Below, in pieces: positions 43,848 through 52,457 of a stretch of 64,000 nucleotides of DNA. Positions within the stretch are counted from its first letter, which is position 1; each line of letters opens with the position of its first letter. Both the position numbers and the translations under genes were made by a program. The stretch lies in the NCBI GenBank assembly GCA_903886485.1, contig CAISMH010000019.1:186001-250000 (forward strand). Direction: 5' to 3'. Source of the stretch: an uncultured Burkholderiales bacterium (lineage in GTDB: Bacteria; Pseudomonadota; Gammaproteobacteria; Burkholderiales; Burkholderiaceae_C). Below the pieces are notes generated by a model. It searched no databases. It was not told where the DNA came from and was given only the letters and a program-made list of their open reading frames with translations.

Positions 43848-46800
43848 TTAGTTACGGATCTGAATGATGGTGTTGGTCATCGAGGTGCTGGTTTCCATGG
43901 CCTTGGCGTTGGCTTGGAAGTTACGCTGCTCGGTGATCAAGTCCACCAATTCTTGGGTCAAGTCCACGTTGGCCCGCTCGGTCGCGCCAGAGCGCACCGT
44001 GCCAAAGCCCGCAGAACCAGCTTCGCTGTACTTTGGCGCGCCAGAGTCAGAGGTCTTGTAATAGTTGGTGTCACCAATCTGGCGCAAGCCTGATGGGTTG
44101 GAGAAGTTCACCAGCACCACTTTGCCCAATGACTTTTGTGAGCCGTTCGAAAAGCTGGCACTGACCAAACCGTCATCCTTGATCGCCAAGCCCACCAAGT
44201 CACCCTCGGGGGCGCCGTCTTGCGATTGGGACAGCACAGAGAACGGCGATGCAAACTGTGTCGACTTGGAATAGTCGATGTTGATCGTCAAAGCGCCCTT
44301 ACCGTTTGGCAAGTACACGGTGTCTAGTTGAGCACCTTGTTTTGGAGACACCAAATTACCAGCCGTATCAAATGTCAACTCGCCCTTTTCGAAGTAGACA
44401 GGTGACCAAGCTGGCAAGGTATCAAAGCCAGACGCTGTGGACGACTCTTGACCAAAGCCATCAATGTAGACCGTGGCCCCTTTGGCATCCTTGTAAGGCG
44501 TGGGCTTGGTCCATGTGGTTGTTTGACCAAACTTGGCATCTAAGCCGTCCAGACCCCAACGTGCATCGCCAGTGACTTTGATGTACGAATCGGTGGAAGC
44601 AGTTCCCGTCGTGAAGACCAATGCATTTTTTGTGGTGTCGTAGGTAACTTTGACGCCATCGACTGTTTGTGGCGACAAACCATTTTTGGAGTCACTCTGC
44701 AAACTGTTGATGCCGTTTTGCAAGGCCTCCATGAAAGTGCCCATGGTGTAGGTGTCTTTGGGTGGAATGACCACAGTCCCCGTGACGCCGTTGACCGAAA
44801 CCACGAACTGATTGTTGGTGGAATCAACCGAGAAGTTGTTGTCCACGTTCACGCCAAGCGCGTTGCCTGTCAAAACAGCGGGCTGAGATGCGATACCTCG
44901 CAAGGCATCCACTTTCGACGCAGCCACGGTGTAGTTGGCCAAATCACCTGTCATCCCCAAACCTTTTGAGGTTTGCGTCGCCAAGCTGTCAGGCCGGATG
45001 TTGGTGATGCTGATGCTCGATGCATCGCCCGTCGTGCCAGACTTGAATACAAAACCGCCTTTGACCGCATCGTATTCAACCTTGATGCCGTAACGCTGAT
45101 CATTGGTGGCACGATAGGAAGGCGTGCTGATCGAAGGAGCCAAGGTGAAACCAACAGAAGAATCGTTCACGCCTTGGACGACAGAGGTCGGCAGAATGGC
45201 AGTTTGTTTGCTGCTGATGGTGACTTTGTCGTTACCAATCGGTGTGAAAACCAATTTTTGTAATTGCGTGTCGTAACTGGCTGTGATCTTGTTTTTGTAA
45301 TCTGGACTTGAATCAATGACCGATTGCACAGCCGCCACTAAGTCCTCAGGGCGCATGTTGTTGTTTGAATCGCCAGCATGAGAGAGGTCAACGTCCAATA
45401 CGGGCGGTAGGGTGCCGCCAGTCGCAGGCGTGAGCTGTAACGAAAACGTAGCCCCTTGCGTGTTCGAGAAATTAAAGGGTTTCTCGTCACCGTAAGCACG
45501 GTTGATCTCGTTTGTTAATTCTTGCGCAATTTGTGCACCCGACAGCTTTAGATTGCTACCGACGAGTCGATCTAATCCGACTGTGACAGGTTGGATCGAA
45601 TTGTCGACGTTGATCGAAAATAAGTTCTTCAAATCATCCGCACTCTTCAAAGCACTCGATGTGTCTGTCGGTACACCTGCAGCGACCGTGGTAGAGGTGG
45701 GAAGCACGGCCCCACCCGCATTGGCAAACGTGACGCTGTTGCTGACATCTAAGCCAGTTTTAGACAAATCTGTGGACGAGATTTTTAAACTGCCACCCAC
45801 CATCGCGGCTTCAAACGAGGATGAAAACAAGGGCGAGTCATTGAGCATCGCAATAAATTCATCTGGCGTTTGCAATTGACTGCTAGGCACAGCCGAGGTA
45901 GCGACAGCCAAGTCCCCCACGTTTGCGCCAGTTGTTGTGCTGGTGAACGTCACCGCATTACCCGTCACAGCGCCAGAAGTGAAACCAGACAAGCTACCTG
46001 TGAACCTGCCCGTTGCTGGGTTGGCAGGCGTAGTTCCGGTGACAGCCAGGTTGGCAAACACAGACGCAACTTCTTGTGCGCTTGCATCGCTTATAGAGGT
46101 GTAGGTCAAACCACCAATGGTGATGGAGCCTCCAGCAGCCAAGCCCTTGAAGGTGACGGTTGTGTTTTCACTGATGGCGGCCGTGCCCTCGACCGTAGTC
46201 AAACTAGGTTTGATGAGTGAAGTGGAGCCGTTGACCTCTAAGTTCGTGACATTTGCATTAGGGGTTGAACTTGTGAAAACCGTTGAAGTCGCGCCATTAG
46301 CTGGAGTGGCACTGCTAAAGCCGACCAATTTGCCCGTGAAAGTCCCCAGCGTGGTAGGTGTTGCAGAAGTCGTTGCACCTTCAGCCAAGCCACCGAAAAT
46401 AGTCGCAAGCGCTGTGAGCGAAGTTGGCGCAGAAGCGGTAAAGGTCAAACCACCGACTGTCACGCTCTGACCAGCTGTCAATGCATTTTGGAAAGTGACG
46501 GTCGAAACTTCGGTCGCTGCAGCCGTTCCGTTCTGTCGAATAGTTCCATCCGATGACGCTTTCAACAAACCAGAAGTCAGTGAATAGGGGCCTGTGCCCA
46601 TGGAATATGTGGCAGCGCTGCGTTCAACGGCAGTTATGGGTGTTGGCGTGCCTGCGACTGTCTGCGTGATGTTCAAAGCAGCGTCAATCGTTGCCGCTGA
46701 ATCTGCGGGGTTGATGGACGTGATACTCAACACGCCGTTACTGATACTGGCCTTGTAAGACGCAGCGAATGTGGTGTTGTTATTCAACGAGTCAGCAAAT

Positions 46801-48566
46801 GCTGTGACTGTGGTTTCACTCACAGTAATTGGGGAAGACGCAGGTCCAAACTTTGCGTTGTACAGCGTGGCGGTGCTGTCTAATGGGTAATTGGCGGTGC
46901 TTCTTGGGTAAGCCGTGAGAAGCCCATTCCCCACAATACTGGTGGGTACACCACCCACTGTTTTGGTCATGGTCATGTCGCTCAATATGTCTTTGTCTTG
47001 AACGTTGGGATCCAAAGCGGTCACACTCAACTGACCCATGCTGATGGTTGTTGTACCCGCAGATGCACCAGATCCTGCAGACAGTGCAGGATTCAATGTC
47101 AAAGAAACACCCGTCACGGCCCGGCCTGCGGAGTCCGTGATTTTCAAATCTTTGCCATTCGGAGCAACCGACACACTGATGTTGGCGTGGCCACCATCTT
47201 GGCTGCGCAATCGATCTTGTAACTCAGCGGCGAGTCCGGCCAAATCGCTGGTGGCGGGTCGCAGGCTTGTCAACGATTCTGTTTTACCGCCTAAGCTGAT
47301 TTGGAAACTATCAAAATCCGATACGCTGCGGTTGGTTGCAAAAGTAGGTCCTTTGATGGTGACAGTGGACGTGTTTTGTGCAACATAGGCCGAGGCAAAT
47401 GTGGGGTCCGCATTTAATTGATTCACCATATCAGACACTGTCGGTGCTGTGGTTCCGACGGTTTTCACATCCACGCTGACGGGTTGAGGCCCATTCTTCA
47501 GGTTGGTGTTGAAAGTGAGTTTGTAGGAATCTGCAGCAACCGCCTGATTCATGTCAAACACGGCACTGCTGCTGCCTTGCTTGACCAACAAATCTGATTT
47601 GCTCAAAGGGCTGTAAGTGGTCAAATCCAAACCATCGCTGGAGCCTGTACCCAAGTTAATCGCACTGCCCCCTGTCACTGCTGCTGGCTCGGAAGTCCGC
47701 ACATCGGTCAATTGATCCAGCGAAAACTTGATGGTCTTCTTAGAAAAACTGCTGTTGAGTTGGGCGATTTCTTCTGGCGTTTTGAAATCGCTTTTTGCTT
47801 TCAACTCGCCATATTTATTGACGTACATAGGCTCACCCGTCGAGTTGGTGGCCTGCTGTAAGGAGGCGTTCACCAGCTTATCGCCCACATACACATAGGT
47901 TTGCCATCTGTTGTTGGGAGTGGCTTGACTCGCGTTCAGTGTCTTGACGTAGTAAACAGAAGCCAAATACGAGTTACCACCCGCGTCGTAGACCGTCAAA
48001 GCCGTACTCTTGTTGTACGTGGTGGGATCGTTACGGTCAAATGCTTTGGTAATCACGGGTGCATCGGCTGGAAAATTCAAACCCAAAGAAACTTTGCTGG
48101 TTTGCTGCGCCATGCCCGTTGTTTTTTGCGGAATGGTCAACACGTTCATGTCGTCCAAATTCGCTTTGCCGGACGAGTCAACGGACGCTGCCATCAACTT
48201 TTGACCTGCTGAGTTCACGACGTTGTTTTGGTCGTTCATCATGAACACACCGTTACGCGTGAAGATGTCTTGGAATCCGTCTTGTGATTTCAGAGGGAAG
48301 AAACCATCGCCGCTGATGGCCAAGTCCAAGGTGTTGGATGAGAACACCAAGTTACCCTGACCAAACTCTTGCGTGACCTTTTTCAACGCAACACCTTGAC
48401 CAATCGTGGCCGAGGCTTTTTGCAATGGGGATGTGGCAAAAATATCGCCGAAGTCTGTACGGCTGCGTTTGAAACCGGTGGTCGAGACGTTGGCAATGTT
48501 GTTGGATGTCACGCCCATTTGTGCAGTGGCTGCGTTCAAACCAGTGAGTGCGGTATAGAAAGACAT
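43848..48566 (-). CDS. flgE: Giant flagellar hook protein FlgE, 1572 residues
   Basis: FlgE is usually about 400 residues. N-terminal SFYTALTGLNAATAQMGVTS, NNIANVSTTGFKRSRTDFGD and LDLAISGDGFFPLKSQDG, and C-terminal TERANVDLTQELVDLITEQR with AMETSTSMTNTIIQIRN, are typical. Extra sequence between about 150 and 1440 contains several module types. One has two copies at about 686-781 and 800-892 (TAGQSVTVGGLTFTASAPTS; AAGGSITIGGLTYTSISDAS) and is shared with FliD. A second at about 428-495 resembles the FlgK repeats. A third has three copies near 377-410, 583-645 and 899-960 (for example FIAMLNDSPLFSSSFEAAMV). The frame is intact. A hook of this subunit would probably be thicker or decorated. It follows flgD by 39 bases. 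Confidence 0.95.
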   Translation of the reverse strand: MSFYTALTGLNAATAQMGVTSNNIANVSTTGFKRSRTDFGDIFATSPLQKASATIGQGVALKKVTQEFGQGNLVFSSNTLDLAISGDGFFPLKSQDGFQDIFTRNGVFMMNDQNNVVNSAGQKLMAASVDSSGKANLDDMNVLTIPQKTTGMAQQTSKVSLGLNFPADAPVITKAFDRNDPTTYNKSTALTVYDAGGNSYLASVYYVKTLNASQATPNNRWQTYVYVGDKLVNASLQQATNSTGEPMYVNKYGELKAKSDFKTPEEIAQLNSSFSKKTIKFSLDQLTDVRTSEPAAVTGGSAINLGTGSSDGLDLTTYSPLSKSDLLVKQGSSSAVFDMNQAVAADSYKLTFNTNLKNGPQPVSVDVKTVGTTAPTVSDMVNQLNADPTFASAYVAQNTSTVTIKGPTFATNRSVSDFDSFQISLGGKTESLTSLRPATSDLAGLAAELQDRLRSQDGGHANISVSVAPNGKDLKITDSAGRAVTGVSLTLNPALSAGSGASAGTTTISMGQLSVTALDPNVQDKDILSDMTMTKTVGGVPTSIVGNGLLTAYPRSTANYPLDSTATLYNAKFGPASSPITVSETTVTAFADSLNNNTTFAASYKASISNGVLSITSINPADSAATIDAALNITQTVAGTPTPITAVERSAATYSMGTGPYSLTSGLLKASSDGTIRQNGTAAATEVSTVTFQNALTAGQSVTVGGLTFTASAPTSLTALATIFGGLAEGATTSATPTTLGTFTGKLVGFSSATPANGATSTVFTSSTPNANVTNLEVNGSTSLIKPSLTTVEGTAAISENTTVTFKGLAAGGSITIGGLTYTSISDASAQEVASVFANLAVTGTTPANPATGRFTGSLSGFTSGAVTGNAVTFTSTTTGANVGDLAVATSAVPSSQLQTPDEFIAMLNDSPLFSSSFEAAMVGGSLKISSTDLSKTGLDVSNSVTFANAGGAVLPTSTTVAAGVPTDTSSALKSADDLKNLFSINVDNSIQPVTVGLDRLVGSNLKLSGAQIAQELTNEINRAYGDEKPFNFSNTQGATFSLQLTPATGGTLPPVLDVDLSHAGDSNNNMRPEDLVAAVQSVIDSSPDYKNKITASYDTQLQKLVFTPIGNDKVTISSKQTAILPTSVVQGVNDSSVGFTLAPSISTPSYRATNDQRYGIKVEYDAVKGGFVFKSGTTGDASSISITNIRPDSLATQTSKGLGMTGDLANYTVAASKVDALRGIASQPAVLTGNALGVNVDNNFSVDSTNNQFVVSVNGVTGTVVIPPKDTYTMGTFMEALQNGINSLQSDSKNGLSPQTVDGVKVTYDTTKNALVFTTGTASTDSYIKVTGDARWGLDGLDAKFGQTTTWTKPTPYKDAKGATVYIDGFGQESSTASGFDTLPAWSPVYFEKGELTFDTAGNLVSPKQGAQLDTVYLPNGKGALTINIDYSKSTQFASPFSVLSQSQDGAPEGDLVGLAIKDDGLVSASFSNGSQKSLGKVVLVNFSNPSGLRQIGDTNYYKTSDSGAPKYSEAGSAGFGTVRSGATERANVDLTQELVDLITEQRNFQANAKAMETSTSMTNTIIQIRN

Positions 48567-48605
48567 GGTGCTTTAGCTCCTGAGAGAAATTTTTGAATCT
48601 AAAAA

Positions 48606-49307
48606 TTAATTGCTGATGCGCTTCACATCGGCCAAATTGACGGTCTTGCCACCTGCGACTTCAAGCAACATCGCACCATCCGCGGTTCCTGCGCTCTTGA
48701 CCGCAGTCACCGTGGCGTATGTATTCACGGTTGGTGTGGTTGTTATGCCTTGACTGTTCACGGTCGCCACATAGCGATAAGTACCATTGGCAACCGCAGT
48801 GCCACCATCATCCATGCCATCCCATGTCAGGGTGACGTCGCCAGCAGGTTGGGCGCCCATAATTTGTGTACGAACCAAAATACCTTTGTCATCAAAGACT
48901 TGAAGTTGAATGCCGTCAGCACCGGCAGGCAGATTGATCGTGCCTTGCGCGACGGTGGTGTCAGTGACCTGGACTGGCCCATCAGGCACAGCCACTTGCT
49001 TGCCCATCAAGCCCGCAGCGCCCAACATGCGGTCATTGCTCATGCTGGAGACCATGCTGTCCATGGACGTTTTCATGGCCGTCGTGGCTTCGAGTTGGGA
49101 GAACTGTGCGAGCTGAGCCACGAAGGCTTCGTTCTTCACAGGGTCTGTCGGATCTTGGTTTTTCAACTGTGTGGTGAACAGTGTCAAAAACTCGGACTGC
49201 CCCATGGTTGTGTTTTGCGGGGTGAGTGCTTTTTGCGCGTTGTATTGGGCAGTGGTCATGATGCCGCTTGGCAATGAACTCAGTGCAGAGGTTGTATCGA
49301 TGGCCAT
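48606..49307 (-). CDS. flgD: Hook cap protein FlgD
   Basis: 233 residues. The N-terminal TMGQSEFLTLFTTQLKNQDP, TDPVKNEAFVAQLAQFSQLE is the exported capping motif. The C-terminal half has the FlgD tudor/Ig-like pattern (LQVFDDKGILVRTQIMGAQP, LTWDGMDDGGTAVANGTYRY). FlgD caps the growing hook and is discarded. It has AGGAG before its ATG. Size is normal although its partner FlgE is four times the normal size. Confidence 0.96.
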   Translation of the reverse strand: MAIDTTSALSSLPSGIMTTAQYNAQKALTPQNTTMGQSEFLTLFTTQLKNQDPTDPVKNEAFVAQLAQFSQLEATTAMKTSMDSMVSSMSNDRMLGAAGLMGKQVAVPDGPVQVTDTTVAQGTINLPAGADGIQLQVFDDKGILVRTQIMGAQPAGDVTLTWDGMDDGGTAVANGTYRYVATVNSQGITTTPTVNTYATVTAVKSAGTADGAMLLEVAGGKTVNLADVKRISN

Positions 49308-49329
49308 GAAAGACTCCTGTTAAACGTTG

Positions 49330-49755
49330 TTAGCTTTTGGTAATTTCAAGGGTGCGCATCATCAGTTGACGTGCGGTGTTCACCACTTCGACGTTGTTTT
49401 GGTAAGACCGCGAGGCGGCCATCATGTCGACCATCTCCGACATTTCGTTCACGTTGGAGTGAAAGACGTAGCCTTCTTTGTCGGCGAGTGGGTTGCCTGG
49501 CTCCCAAGTCTTGCGAATGGGTGCGGGGTCGTTGACGATGCGGTCGACCTTGACGCCACCGACGAACTGAGCGCCAGCATGAGTCATTTCCTCTTGCATC
49601 AAGGCTTTGAACAAAGGTCGACGACCACGGTAGGCTTCTTCTTCAGAGCCTGCGACCGAGTTGGCGTTGGCCAAGTTAGAAGCCGTGGTGTTCATGCGAA
49701 TGGCTTGCGCGTTGAGCGCAGTGCCGGCAATACCAAAGACGTTATCGAGTTGCAT
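49330..49755 (-). CDS. flgC: Proximal rod protein FlgC
   Basis: 141 residues with VFGIAGTALNAQAIRMNTTA, SNLANANSVAGSEEEAYRGR, RPLFKAL and the C-terminal EMVDMMAASRSYQNNVEVVN, all standard. FlgC forms part of the proximal rod. Six bases separate it from flgB. Confidence 0.97.
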   Translation of the reverse strand: MQLDNVFGIAGTALNAQAIRMNTTASNLANANSVAGSEEEAYRGRRPLFKALMQEEMTHAGAQFVGGVKVDRIVNDPAPIRKTWEPGNPLADKEGYVFHSNVNEMSEMVDMMAASRSYQNNVEVVNTARQLMMRTLEITKS

Positions 49756-49761
49756 GTTCTA

Positions 49762-50145
49762 TTACTCCCCGCGCATGGCTTTGCGCAATCCGCCAATTCG
49801 GTTTTGCAAGAACTGCAAAGTGGCTTGGTAGTCACCCGCCGCCTTACCGTATTGGGCTTGTTCGACGTTCATCTCGACGGTGTTGCCGTCAAATGAACTG
49901 TTAAAAGGTGTGCGATAGCGCATGCCGTTGTCGGGTGCTTCTTGCAGACCGGCATAGTGCTTTTCATTGGTGGCTGTCAAATATTCCGTCTTGGCTTCTT
50001 TGAGCATGGCCTTGAAATCGACGTCTTGTGCTTTGTAGTTGGGCGTGTCCGCGTTGGCGATGTTGCGCGCCAGCACTTCCATACGCTGGCTTCTGACGCC
50101 AAGCGCACGCTCGTGTATTCCGAAAGCGGATGAAAAAACGTCCAT
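49762..50145 (-). CDS. flgB: Proximal rod protein FlgB
   Basis: 127 residues from the ATG at 50145 (MDVFSSAFGIHERALGVRSQ), preceded by AGGAG; the frame also opens eight codons earlier without such a site. RMEVLARNIANADTPNYKAQ and DVDFKAMLKEA are diagnostic. It is the first gene of flgBCDEFGHIJKL and follows a consensus sigma-54 promoter. Confidence 0.96.
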   Translation of the reverse strand: MDVFSSAFGIHERALGVRSQRMEVLARNIANADTPNYKAQDVDFKAMLKEAKTEYLTATNEKHYAGLQEAPDNGMRYRTPFNSSFDGNTVEMNVEQAQYGKAAGDYQATLQFLQNRIGGLRKAMRGE

Positions 50146-50203
50146 CACAAGACTCCTGTTTATTGACACATGGCCTCAAGTTGTGAGACCTCGTGTCGAT
50201 TAA

Positions 50204-50219
50204 TGCAAGAGACGTGCCA
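50204..50219 (-). promoter_or_regulatory. Sigma-54 promoter of the flgB operon
   Basis: The minus strand reads TGGCACGTCTCTTGCA, a full consensus match. The predicted start near 50192 leaves about 47 bases before flgB. The palindrome at 50242-50255 lies just upstream. Confidence 0.88.
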
Positions 50220-50241
50220 CGGTGGTTTTGACGGTTCGAGC

Positions 50242-50255
50242 GGCAAAAAATTGCC
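50242..50255. promoter_or_regulatory. GGCAA-N4-TTGCC palindrome upstream of flgB
   Basis: The plus strand reads GGCAAAAAATTGCC, flanked by C-G pairs that extend the dyad to GCGGCAA and TTGCCGC. It shares the GGCAA-N4-TTGCC pattern with 21135-21148 before the giant flagellin. Its centre is about 56 bases before the predicted start site. It could also fold as a 7-bp hairpin after the transglycosylase gene, but no U tract follows. Confidence 0.5.
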
Positions 50256-50301
50256 GCCTTCGCTGCTCACGCGGTGATGCACACCGCAGAAGTGATGCGA
50301 A

Positions 50302-51468
50302 TTAACGAACTTCAGTCACAGCAGCTTGTGCTGCGTACGCGCTCAAACGCGCAGCTTGCATCGAGGGGCGTTGCGCCACCTCTGTGCCCAGACGTTCGTT
50401 GGCGTTTTGATGCAAGCCTGCCAAGATGGAATTGCGTGTGATGGGCGCGCGCATGTCGCGGTTCACATGCAAGTAAGCCGCTTGCTGGCCTGGGATATTC
50501 AAAGCGGCGTTGGGTCGCGTTTCGTTGCGAGCAGCTGGGGTGAGCACTGTTAAGTACAAATCATCCAAACCCACAGGACCAAAGTTTTTCAAACCGGTGT
50601 CATCAAAATACTTGCCCACCATGTCGAGCTGTTGCAGCACGCTGTGGCCAAGAATCGCTTTGGGGTTGGCACCAAAGCCCGCACTGGCGGCGCCACGGTC
50701 GGGCCCATCACAGAACTGAATGATGCCGTGACAGCGGTTGTTGGAAGCCTTGGGATTCATGCCATCGCTCTCCATCAAGGTCAGACGCGCAAAGTCATCA
50801 GGAGCAAAACGATGCTCCTGTGAGAGTTGGATGATCTTGTTCATCACCGCTTGCTTGTCTTGCGCAGGAATGAAGCCTTTTTCAATCGCACGGTCAATGG
50901 TTTTTTCCAACACCACATTGCCACTGCGGTCTGAGCGCGTGAGCAACTGGACTTGGGCAGTGCCCGCCAACGCTGCGCTGCCCAGAGGGGTGTTGCTGGC
51001 CAATGTATTGACGTTGGCGGCAGGCGTCACCGCGGGAGAGACTGTCGAAGCGACAGCCGCCTTGTTCGCCGCGACCGCTTGATTGACAGCGAGGGCTTGC
51101 TGCAATGAAAAATTCAAGCTGTCCAAGTTCAACGGCTGCCCCGGATGAATCATGTCGGGATTGGCGATGTTGTTTGAGCGCGCGACTGTTTGCGCCAAAC
51201 GCATGGCTTCGTTGTTCGAAATATTCACACCGCGTTGGGCCATTTGCTCTCGCACAATGCCCGTCAAGGTTTGACCCGAGCGAACCGTGGTGCTCCAAGC
51301 GGCCGTGCTGCCCTCAGGAGCCAAAGCGCCGGACATGCTGGCACTGGCCATCGCGCGTGTGAAGGCGGGCGCAGTACGCGCGTACGCCAGCGGACTGCGA
51401 GGCAGCTTGGGCATGCCAGAGGCATCGGTGGTGTCCACCTGAGGGTTGTAGTACGGGTCGAGTCGCAT
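50302..51468 (-). CDS. LysM and lytic-transglycosylase-like protein, probable flagellar wall hydrolase
   Basis: 388 residues. A LysM-like domain at about residues 60-115 (WSTTVRSGQTLTGIVREQMA to MIHPGQPLNLDSL) is followed by an Ala-rich linker. A domain at about 195-330 then contains DDFARLTLMESDGMNPKASN and RCHGIIQFCDGPD, like the ES-x-x-x-P-x-A and GxxQF motifs of lysozyme-like transglycosylases, with Glu as likely catalytic residue. No Sec signal is visible, so it may leave through the flagellar export gate, as FlgJ does. It lies between the flgB promoter and flgA and probably replaces the missing FlgJ muramidase domain. No convincing promoter was found. Confidence 0.75.
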   Translation of the reverse strand: MRLDPYYNPQVDTTDASGMPKLPRSPLAYARTAPAFTRAMASASMSGALAPEGSTAAWSTTVRSGQTLTGIVREQMAQRGVNISNNEAMRLAQTVARSNNIANPDMIHPGQPLNLDSLNFSLQQALAVNQAVAANKAAVASTVSPAVTPAANVNTLASNTPLGSAALAGTAQVQLLTRSDRSGNVVLEKTIDRAIEKGFIPAQDKQAVMNKIIQLSQEHRFAPDDFARLTLMESDGMNPKASNNRCHGIIQFCDGPDRGAASAGFGANPKAILGHSVLQQLDMVGKYFDDTGLKNFGPVGLDDLYLTVLTPAARNETRPNAALNIPGQQAAYLHVNRDMRAPITRNSILAGLHQNANERLGTEVAQRPSMQAARLSAYAAQAAVTEVR

Positions 51469-51502
51469 GGAGGGCTCCGGTTAATCGGTCCGTTTAAAAA
51501 GT

Positions 51503-51518
51503 TGGCTTCGTTCTTGCA
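51503..51518 (+). promoter_or_regulatory. Sigma-54 promoter of flgA
   Basis: The plus strand reads TGGCTTCGTTCTTGCA, with GG and GC ten bases apart and a good TTGCA half. The start would be near 51528, about 38 bases before flgA. Confidence 0.65.
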
Positions 51519-51565
51519 TGAAGGGTTGGGTCTGAACCAATGTCAAAACTTCAACACCTACCCGT

Positions 51566-52342
51566 ATGACTACGCAAATGCTGTGCCTAAAAAATACCGA
51601 CACCCCGCGCTTGAAGCGCTTGGGTTGGTACGTGGCTGCATGCTTGCTAAGCCACGCCCAGATTGGGTTTGCGGCGGATTCGACGGTCGAAACAAATGCC
51701 CTTGAATCGCTGCAACAACAAGTTTTGCAATGGGCGCAGACACATCCCTCTTTTCAAGGTAAACAGGTTCAAATGGTTCCTGTGGACCCACGCATCACGG
51801 TGCAACACTGTCAACAAAACCTGCAGTTCGAGCACCCTTTTCCTAACCAACCTGCGGTGCGCGTGCGGTGTGCCCAGCCTAATTGGCAACTTTTTGTCAA
51901 TGTAAATGCTGGCCAAGCCAGCACACAGGTCAACCGCCCTGGCGCCCCCCCACAGGTGCTGTACAAGGTGCTGGTATCCAAAGAGTTGCTCAAGCGCGGC
52001 ACAGTGATCACGCCTGACATGTTCAGCGAGGCCGAAATGCCTGCGGCTGGCATGGAAAATCAAATCATTTCAGACATCAAACTACTCAAAAATATGCAGC
52101 TGATGCGTGACCTCACGCCCAACACGCCTCTGCGTTCGTACGACGTGAAGACCGCTGTATTGGTCAAGCGCGGACAAGAGGTGCAAGTCACAGCAGGCGA
52201 AGGGCAAGGCTTTTCCATCACCATGCGCGCGGAAGCGCTGCAAGATGGTGGCTTAGGTGAGCAAATTCGCTTAAAAAATGTCGAGTCGGGTCGATCACTC
52301 TCAGGCGTGATCACTGGACCGAATGCCGCGAAACTAAGGTGA
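51566..52342 (+). CDS. flgA: P-ring assembly chaperone FlgA
   Basis: 258 residues with an N-terminal signal (LGWYVAACLLSHAQIGFA). The C-terminal SAF-type domain is typical: SKELLKRGTVITPDMFSEAE, then DLTPNTPLRSYDVKTAVLVK, RGQEVQVTAGEGQGFSITMR, and LGEQIRLKNVESGRSLSGVI. FlgA is a periplasmic chaperone for FlgI. It starts divergently from the transglycosylase gene. The Shine-Dalgarno sequence is weak, so an internal ATG at codon 5 is possible. A run of seven C residues near 51945 is probably too short for phase variation. Confidence 0.94.
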   Translation: MTTQMLCLKNTDTPRLKRLGWYVAACLLSHAQIGFAADSTVETNALESLQQQVLQWAQTHPSFQGKQVQMVPVDPRITVQHCQQNLQFEHPFPNQPAVRVRCAQPNWQLFVNVNAGQASTQVNRPGAPPQVLYKVLVSKELLKRGTVITPDMFSEAEMPAAGMENQIISDIKLLKNMQLMRDLTPNTPLRSYDVKTAVLVKRGQEVQVTAGEGQGFSITMRAEALQDGGLGEQIRLKNVESGRSLSGVITGPNAAKLR

Positions 52343-52376
52343 AAAGTGGTATCAAAGAAATATTTCAAGAAAACTC

Positions 52377-52403
52377 TCAAGTTCTAGAATTTGGGGTCGA
52401 TTG
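52377..52403 (+). promoter_or_regulatory. Sigma-28 promoter of flgM
   Basis: The plus strand reads TCAAGTTC, 11 bases, GTCGATTG, a good FliA site with exact spacing. FliA-driven flgM expression is the known feedback arrangement. Read-through from flgA is also possible. Confidence 0.75.
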
Positions 52404-52457
52404 AAGTGTTGTGAAAAAGTTTTGACCTGATAACGGGTTAGAGAAAGTGAAAACATC

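Noticed and set aside
35396..48566. FlgK and FlgE lengths as possible fusion or mis-assembly of repeats
   Set aside because: Both frames are uninterrupted for more than 4 kb, the ends are canonical, and the modules have diverged from one another, unlike collapsed or duplicated reads.
51469..51502. Sigma-28 element for the transglycosylase gene (ACCGATTA)
   Set aside because: A -10-like half is present but no -35 half at the right distance, and the spacing to the start codon is too short.
51940..51955. Run of seven C residues in flgA as a phase-variation tract
   Set aside because: Too short for frequent slippage and the frame is intact.
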